Assembly (NCBI RefSeq): GCF_028745505.1
Contig: NZ_JAQZZL010000001.1
Location: forward strand, 124,001-188,000
Source: Lentisphaera marina
Lineage (GTDB): Bacteria; Verrucomicrobiota; Lentisphaeria; Lentisphaerales; Lentisphaeraceae
Direction of reading: 5' to 3'
Length of the DNA stretch: 64,000 nt
The translations under genes and the position numbers were made by a program. Shown piece after piece: positions 60,304 through 64,000 of this stretch. The notes below the pieces were generated by a model, which saw nothing but the letters and a program-made list of their open reading frames with translations, had not been told where the DNA came from and did no database searches. The stretch's first letter is position 1; each line of letters opens with the position of its first letter.

Positions 60304-61773
60304 ATGTATAAAAATACGGGCACAGAGCCCAAAATGGCCAATCTACCTTATTTTCTAGACGGAACACTCAATATCAATAATCGCTGGGTCAAGCTAGCGG
60401 CAACAATACCATGGAAAGATGTAGAAGAAATTTATGCACTAAATTTCACCAGCCATACTGGGCCCAAAGCTCTACCTGCAAGAACTGCATTTGGTTCCCT
60501 GATCATTCAAGTAAAGCTGAGTTTAACTGATGAAGAAACTGTAGAAATGATTTCTGAAAACCCCTACCTTCAATATTTCTTGGGGTTTGAAAGATATAAG
60601 CAGGAATCACCTTTTGATCCGAGTATGATGACTCATTTTCGAAAGCGTTTTGGAGCTCAGGATATTAAAGATATTGATGATTTATTACATAAAACTACAC
60701 GTCCAAAAGAAGAAGACTCCGATAAGGATTCAGACAATGATCCTCCGTCAAATAAGGGTGCTTTAATTGTTGACGCTAGTTGTGTCCCTGCTGATATTCA
60801 CTATCCAACAGATCTTGGTTTACTAAACAAAGCCCGCGAAAAAACTGAAGAAATCATCGATATTCTTTGGCGTCATCGCTTTAATACCGAAGATAAGGTC
60901 AAGCCTCGGACTTATCGTGAAGACGGCAGAAAAATCTTTTTAAGTGTTGTCCTAAAAAAACGTGTATCGAAAAAGAAAAGGCGTGAAGTGATTAATAGAC
61001 AACTTCATTGTGTAAGGAGGAACCTCGCTAGTATAAATGAACTCAAAAAGCATGCCGATCTGGGGCTATTGAAACCTAGTTTATACCGCGAACTACTGGT
61101 GATCGGGACACTTTATCAACAACAGCAATACATGTATGATAATAAAGTAACAAGTGTTGATGATCGCATTGTAAGTATTCACCAACCACATATTCGTCCC
61201 ATTGTTCGCGGGAAAGCTGGAGCTCATACAGAGTTCGGAGCTAAAATATCTATCAGTGTCGTCGATGGCTGGACCTTTGTCGATACGATTAGTTTTGATT
61301 CTTATAATGAAGGAACCGAACTAATTTCACAAGTTGAAAAATATAAAGAGCGTTTCGGTTATTATCCCGAATCAGCACATGCTGATAAAATCTACCGAAC
61401 TAAAGAAAATCGAGCGTATTGTAAAAAACACGGAATAAGGATAAGTGGACCCAGTCTTGGAAGACCTCCCAAAGATGCGATTTTACGTGAAGAACAAAAG
61501 GAAATACAACGCCAGGATGAAGCTATAAGAAATGAAGTAGAGGGCTGTTTTGGTGTAGCCAAAAGACGCTATAAACTCGATCGAATCTTTACGAAAACCA
61601 GGACTTCATCCGAAACACTTATTGCTTTAGTATTCATGGCGATGAACTTGGATAAGGCTTTAGCCTTTTTGTCACTTTTCGGCCAGTATTATAAGCAGCT
61701 ATTCGCGCACGTTTATTGTTTTATAAGTCTCATTAACGAGAATGAGCATTTCAAAAGGCGAGTAATTCAGTAA
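60304..61773 (+). CDS. DDE transposase of the insertion sequence
   Basis: A 489-residue transposase. The N-terminal DUF772-like domain (about 20-130) shows PARTAFGSLIIQVKLSLTDEETVEMI region features and ENPYLQYFLGFE. The catalytic core has Asp in LIVDASCVPADIHYPTD (near 155), Asp in HADKIYRTKENRAYC (near 360) and Glu in EVEGCFGVAKRRYKLDR (near 418), the DDE triad. No frameshift. ATG at 60304 is likely; TTG at 60295 is in frame upstream, inside the hairpin. The stop lies four bases from the right end of the element. Confidence 0.9.
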   Translation: MYKNTGTEPKMANLPYFLDGTLNINNRWVKLAATIPWKDVEEIYALNFTSHTGPKALPARTAFGSLIIQVKLSLTDEETVEMISENPYLQYFLGFERYKQESPFDPSMMTHFRKRFGAQDIKDIDDLLHKTTRPKEEDSDKDSDNDPPSNKGALIVDASCVPADIHYPTDLGLLNKAREKTEEIIDILWRHRFNTEDKVKPRTYREDGRKIFLSVVLKKRVSKKKRREVINRQLHCVRRNLASINELKKHADLGLLKPSLYRELLVIGTLYQQQQYMYDNKVTSVDDRIVSIHQPHIRPIVRGKAGAHTEFGAKISISVVDGWTFVDTISFDSYNEGTELISQVEKYKERFGYYPESAHADKIYRTKENRAYCKKHGIRISGPSLGRPPKDAILREEQKEIQRQDEAIRNEVEGCFGVAKRRYKLDRIFTKTRTSSETLIALVFMAMNLDKALAFLSLFGQYYKQLFAHVYCFISLINENEHFKRRVIQ

Positions 61774-61776
61774 GCC

Positions 61777-64000
61777 CTACTTACTTATTTTACGGGATAA
61801 GTAATCTAGATTAAAGCAATGCTGGGTTTTCAACTTCATTCGCAGACTAATAATATTCTCACCTTGTTTCATAGCAACAGGCAAAGTGTGAGTAGCCCAC
61901 TGCGTCCAACTTTTGGTCGACTTAAGAATGATCTCTTGTTCCACTCCGTTCACGCTAAATAAAACCACCGCATCATTGTAGCCTGCTGAATAACGGATAG
62001 TGAGAAGTTCTTCACCAACTTTTTCCGACTTTAATTTAAAGTTCACCTTTCCATTGAGGTTCATATAAAAACCGTCTAAAAACTTATTCGCTGTATAATT
62101 AATGTGATTATAATTGGTCTTCACTCCACCCGAGAAATCGGCTTCACTAGCAGCGTAGATCTCCACCAAATCTTTGCTAAAGCGACGCGAAAAACTCTCC
62201 AATTGTTCTTTGGGAATTTGCCCATCGGTAATCGTCACATGATCAAGACTCGGCAAGTCAAGTAAAGGCGATAAATCTTTGATTTGCGTATGCTGCAAAT
62301 GCAGACTCCGCAAATTTAGCCCAGCAAATTCTTTGGCATCCATTATAGAATTATCAGCAACAAATAAATCTTTAAAATCTAGATACCTAAGTAAACTCAA
62401 GCGAGTTATAGGCGAAGTCATATACTCCAGCTTTGGCCCCCACAAATCAAGCTCATAATCTTTTAAACTAACCTCCACATTTCCATTCTCTGGGTAATAA
62501 TGAAAAATCAATGATGAGATGATTTTGGGAAATCCAGGATTGTTTTGAAAGCGTTCAGCATTATAAGCGATCACCAACTCCATTAAGACTGGTAGGCGTT
62601 CACAAAAACTTACCATGGCCTTAAAATCTTCAAAATTAGGCTCTATCTTAGAGATATCACGACCTTTTAAATTTTTCTCGATAAAAGGCGCATAAAAAGG
62701 AAGCTGATCAGCGTGTTTTTTATGAAAATTTGCAAAGCCCGCAAAATCCATAGCAATAAAATAATTCGCTACCAAAGCTTTAATTAAATAAATATCATCT
62801 GGAGTCGTCTCGTAGGCCGCTTTGAGGTATTGATTAGATCTCTCTAAAGAAACCTTAGGCGTCATCAATAATTGATAATCACGATATTTTTGATTGTCCG
62901 AAAAAATACGATCCACAATCTTTTTGGGCATGTATTTTATCGACTCTTCCAGACTCTGGTTTTCTTTCAAAGTCTTTTCTAAATCTTCCGCGTAACGCTC
63001 CGATTTCTCTAAAGCTAACAAAGTATTTCTTTCGCTTTCCTTAATTTCTTTAAGAAAAAATAGAAGTGAAACAATGATGATAAAAAAGGAGCTCACAAGA
63101 ATGCTACTCACATACTTATTTCGCCGCCATAAATAGCTCAGCTGAGTAATGAAGCCCGCTTCCTGAGCCATTGTTGGATAAGAATTTAAGAAGCGTTGCA
63201 CATCATTCTTCAAATCTTCCACCGAGCTATATCGATCAATTGATCGCAATGCCATTGCTTTAGCGACAACTGATTTTAGGCTCACAGGTAAATCTGATTG
63301 ATCGAGATCAGACAATACACCAGAACGACTCTCTTCTAAACGTTGATCCAGGTTTTTACCTTTCAACCTATCGGGATTCAAAATGGTGTACAACATCGCC
63401 CCAAGTGAGTATATATCTGTTCTCTCGTCTTTAGTCGTTCCTTGAAGCTGTTCGGGGGCCATATAGGCCGGCGTCCCCTTTGCTTCACCATACATAGTAC
63501 AATGATTGAGCATATCTGCTTCAAGTTCAAAACTCGAAGTCTCATCCCCTGCTTCTTTACGAGTAATAATTTTACCCAAGCCCCAATCACAGACAATCAC
63601 TTCACCAAAGGACCCCACCTGAATATTATCTGGCTTAAGATCTAGGTGAAGAACGCGCCGGGAATGCGCATAGGCAATCGCATCACATATTTTAATAAAA
63701 ATCCCGAGCAAAATATTTCTATCATCCTCTTTCTGAAGAAAAGCCTCTAGGCTAGCTCCTGTTTTCAACTCCATCGTAAAAAAAGGTTCGCGAGCTTTTG
63801 ATAAAGCTATTTGATAGATCTTGATAATATTGGGATGGTCAAGTAAAGCGGTAAGTCGCGCTTCGCGAATAAAGGCATCGCGCAACTCTACTTTTGAGGG
63901 ATCATTAAGACAGGCCTTCGCTATATAACGATGAGTACTATTACAGAATACCTTGTAGATCTTCTTCATCCCACCTGTGGCAATAAGGACTTCCTGTGAA
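61777..64000 (-). CDS. Ser/Thr protein kinase with membrane anchor, LRR-like stretch and C-terminal beta domain (5' end cut by window edge)
   Basis: The frame stays open to the right edge; just before the ATG at 63969 it reads EVLIATGGMKKIYKV, the glycine-rich loop of a kinase, so the start lies outside. The kinase domain has the loop Lys (IAKA), HLDLKPDN and CDWGLGK in place of DFG, as usual in PVC-group kinases. A transmembrane helix lies near residues 287-306 (from that ATG), then a helical region (about 320-500), an LRR-like stretch (about 535-590, LRSLHLQHTQIKDLSPL) and a C-terminal beta-rich domain (about 620-730). The TAG stop is shared with the inserted IS end. Sensor ligand and targets unknown. 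Confidence 0.85.
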   Translation of the reverse strand, partial: SQEVLIATGGMKKIYKVFCNSTHRYIAKACLNDPSKVELRDAFIREARLTALLDHPNIIKIYQIALSKAREPFFTMELKTGASLEAFLQKEDDRNILLGIFIKICDAIAYAHSRRVLHLDLKPDNIQVGSFGEVIVCDWGLGKIITRKEAGDETSSFELEADMLNHCTMYGEAKGTPAYMAPEQLQGTTKDERTDIYSLGAMLYTILNPDRLKGKNLDQRLEESRSGVLSDLDQSDLPVSLKSVVAKAMALRSIDRYSSVEDLKNDVQRFLNSYPTMAQEAGFITQLSYLWRRNKYVSSILVSSFFIIIVSLLFFLKEIKESERNTLLALEKSERYAEDLEKTLKENQSLEESIKYMPKKIVDRIFSDNQKYRDYQLLMTPKVSLERSNQYLKAAYETTPDDIYLIKALVANYFIAMDFAGFANFHKKHADQLPFYAPFIEKNLKGRDISKIEPNFEDFKAMVSFCERLPVLMELVIAYNAERFQNNPGFPKIISSLIFHYYPENGNVEVSLKDYELDLWGPKLEYMTSPITRLSLLRYLDFKDLFVADNSIMDAKEFAGLNLRSLHLQHTQIKDLSPLLDLPSLDHVTITDGQIPKEQLESFSRRFSKDLVEIYAASEADFSGGVKTNYNHINYTANKFLDGFYMNLNGKVNFKLKSEKVGEELLTIRYSAGYNDAVVLFSVNGVEQEIILKSTKSWTQWATHTLPVAMKQGENIISLRMKLKTQHCFNLDYLSRKISK

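Larger units (their letters stand above)
60195..61777 (+). mobile_element. Intact insertion sequence (IS5-superfamily, DDE type) with target duplication
   Basis: About 1.58 kb holding one transposase gene. The ends begin GGGCTCACTTATTAAGTC (left) and GGGCTTACTGAATTACTC (right, reverse strand), an imperfect inverted repeat (about 13 of 18). Direct repeats TACTTA flank it at 60189-60194 and 61778-61783; one more C also matches, so the duplication could be read as seven bases. The full-length transposase, ends and duplication imply a fairly recent, intact insertion. It sits in the stop codon of the kinase gene. Assignment to IS5 or IS1182 group is not certain. Confidence 0.85.

Overview
The window looks like a chromosomal segment of an AT-leaning, diderm bacterium of the PVC group, most likely Lentisphaerota (Lentisphaera-like). 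This is inferred from gene content, not from a database search. BamA, a seven-domain MCE protein, SecDF, an spd/mitochondrial-type EF-G, a Ser/Thr kinase with a DWG motif and LamG-like secreted proteins fit together. Aerobic HemF and a fused MsrB-MsrA point to an oxygen-exposed lifestyle.

Layout. (1) 1-3051 (+): a three-gene cassette of retropepsin-like protein (cut by the left edge), inactive transglutaminase/7TM protein and RimK-like ATP-grasp ligase. (2) 3055-6019 (-): folK, folB, era and a TrmA/RumA-type RNA methyltransferase. (3) 6106-9652 (+): exported helical-repeat protein, RlmI-like methyltransferase, YraN. (4) 9657-17279 (-): symporter/binding-protein fusion, thiC, LamG-like secreted protein, ABC ATPase, RseP-type protease. 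(5) 17383-18057 (+): rpe. (6) 18119-27617 (-): LetAB/Pqi-type lipid transport genes, thiH-thiG-secDF-yajC operon, small Sel1 protein. (7) 27778-32546 (+): a compact four-gene WXG100/FtsK cluster resembling a minimal type VII secretion system, then galM. (8) 33673-39534: an inverted REP pair and a complete rRNA operon on the minus strand (16S, tRNA-Ala, tRNA-Ile, 23S, 5S) with terminator and probable promoter. (9) 39535-42352 (-): hemD, a beta-propeller protein, an unknown protein, hemF. (10) 42602-43024 (+): small exported protein. (11) 43096-53444 (-): purQ, purL, fur, bamA, dnaB, rplI, rpsR, ssb, rpsF, pth. (12) 53560-56275 (+): receiver/DUF4388/GTPase-like protein and exported MsrB-MsrA. 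(13) 56278-57822 (-): MEKHLA, cupin, YaaA. (14) 58013-60100 (+): fusA. (15) 60195-61777: an intact insertion sequence with a 6-bp target duplication, inserted exactly in the stop codon of a Ser/Thr kinase gene that runs off the right edge.

Much of the window is housekeeping (translation, replication, folate, thiamine, haem, purine, Sec and Bam export). The parts worth a second look are the WXG100/FtsK cluster, the retropepsin-7TM-ATP-grasp cassette, the symporter/receptor fusion, the REP doublet and the stop-codon IS insertion.
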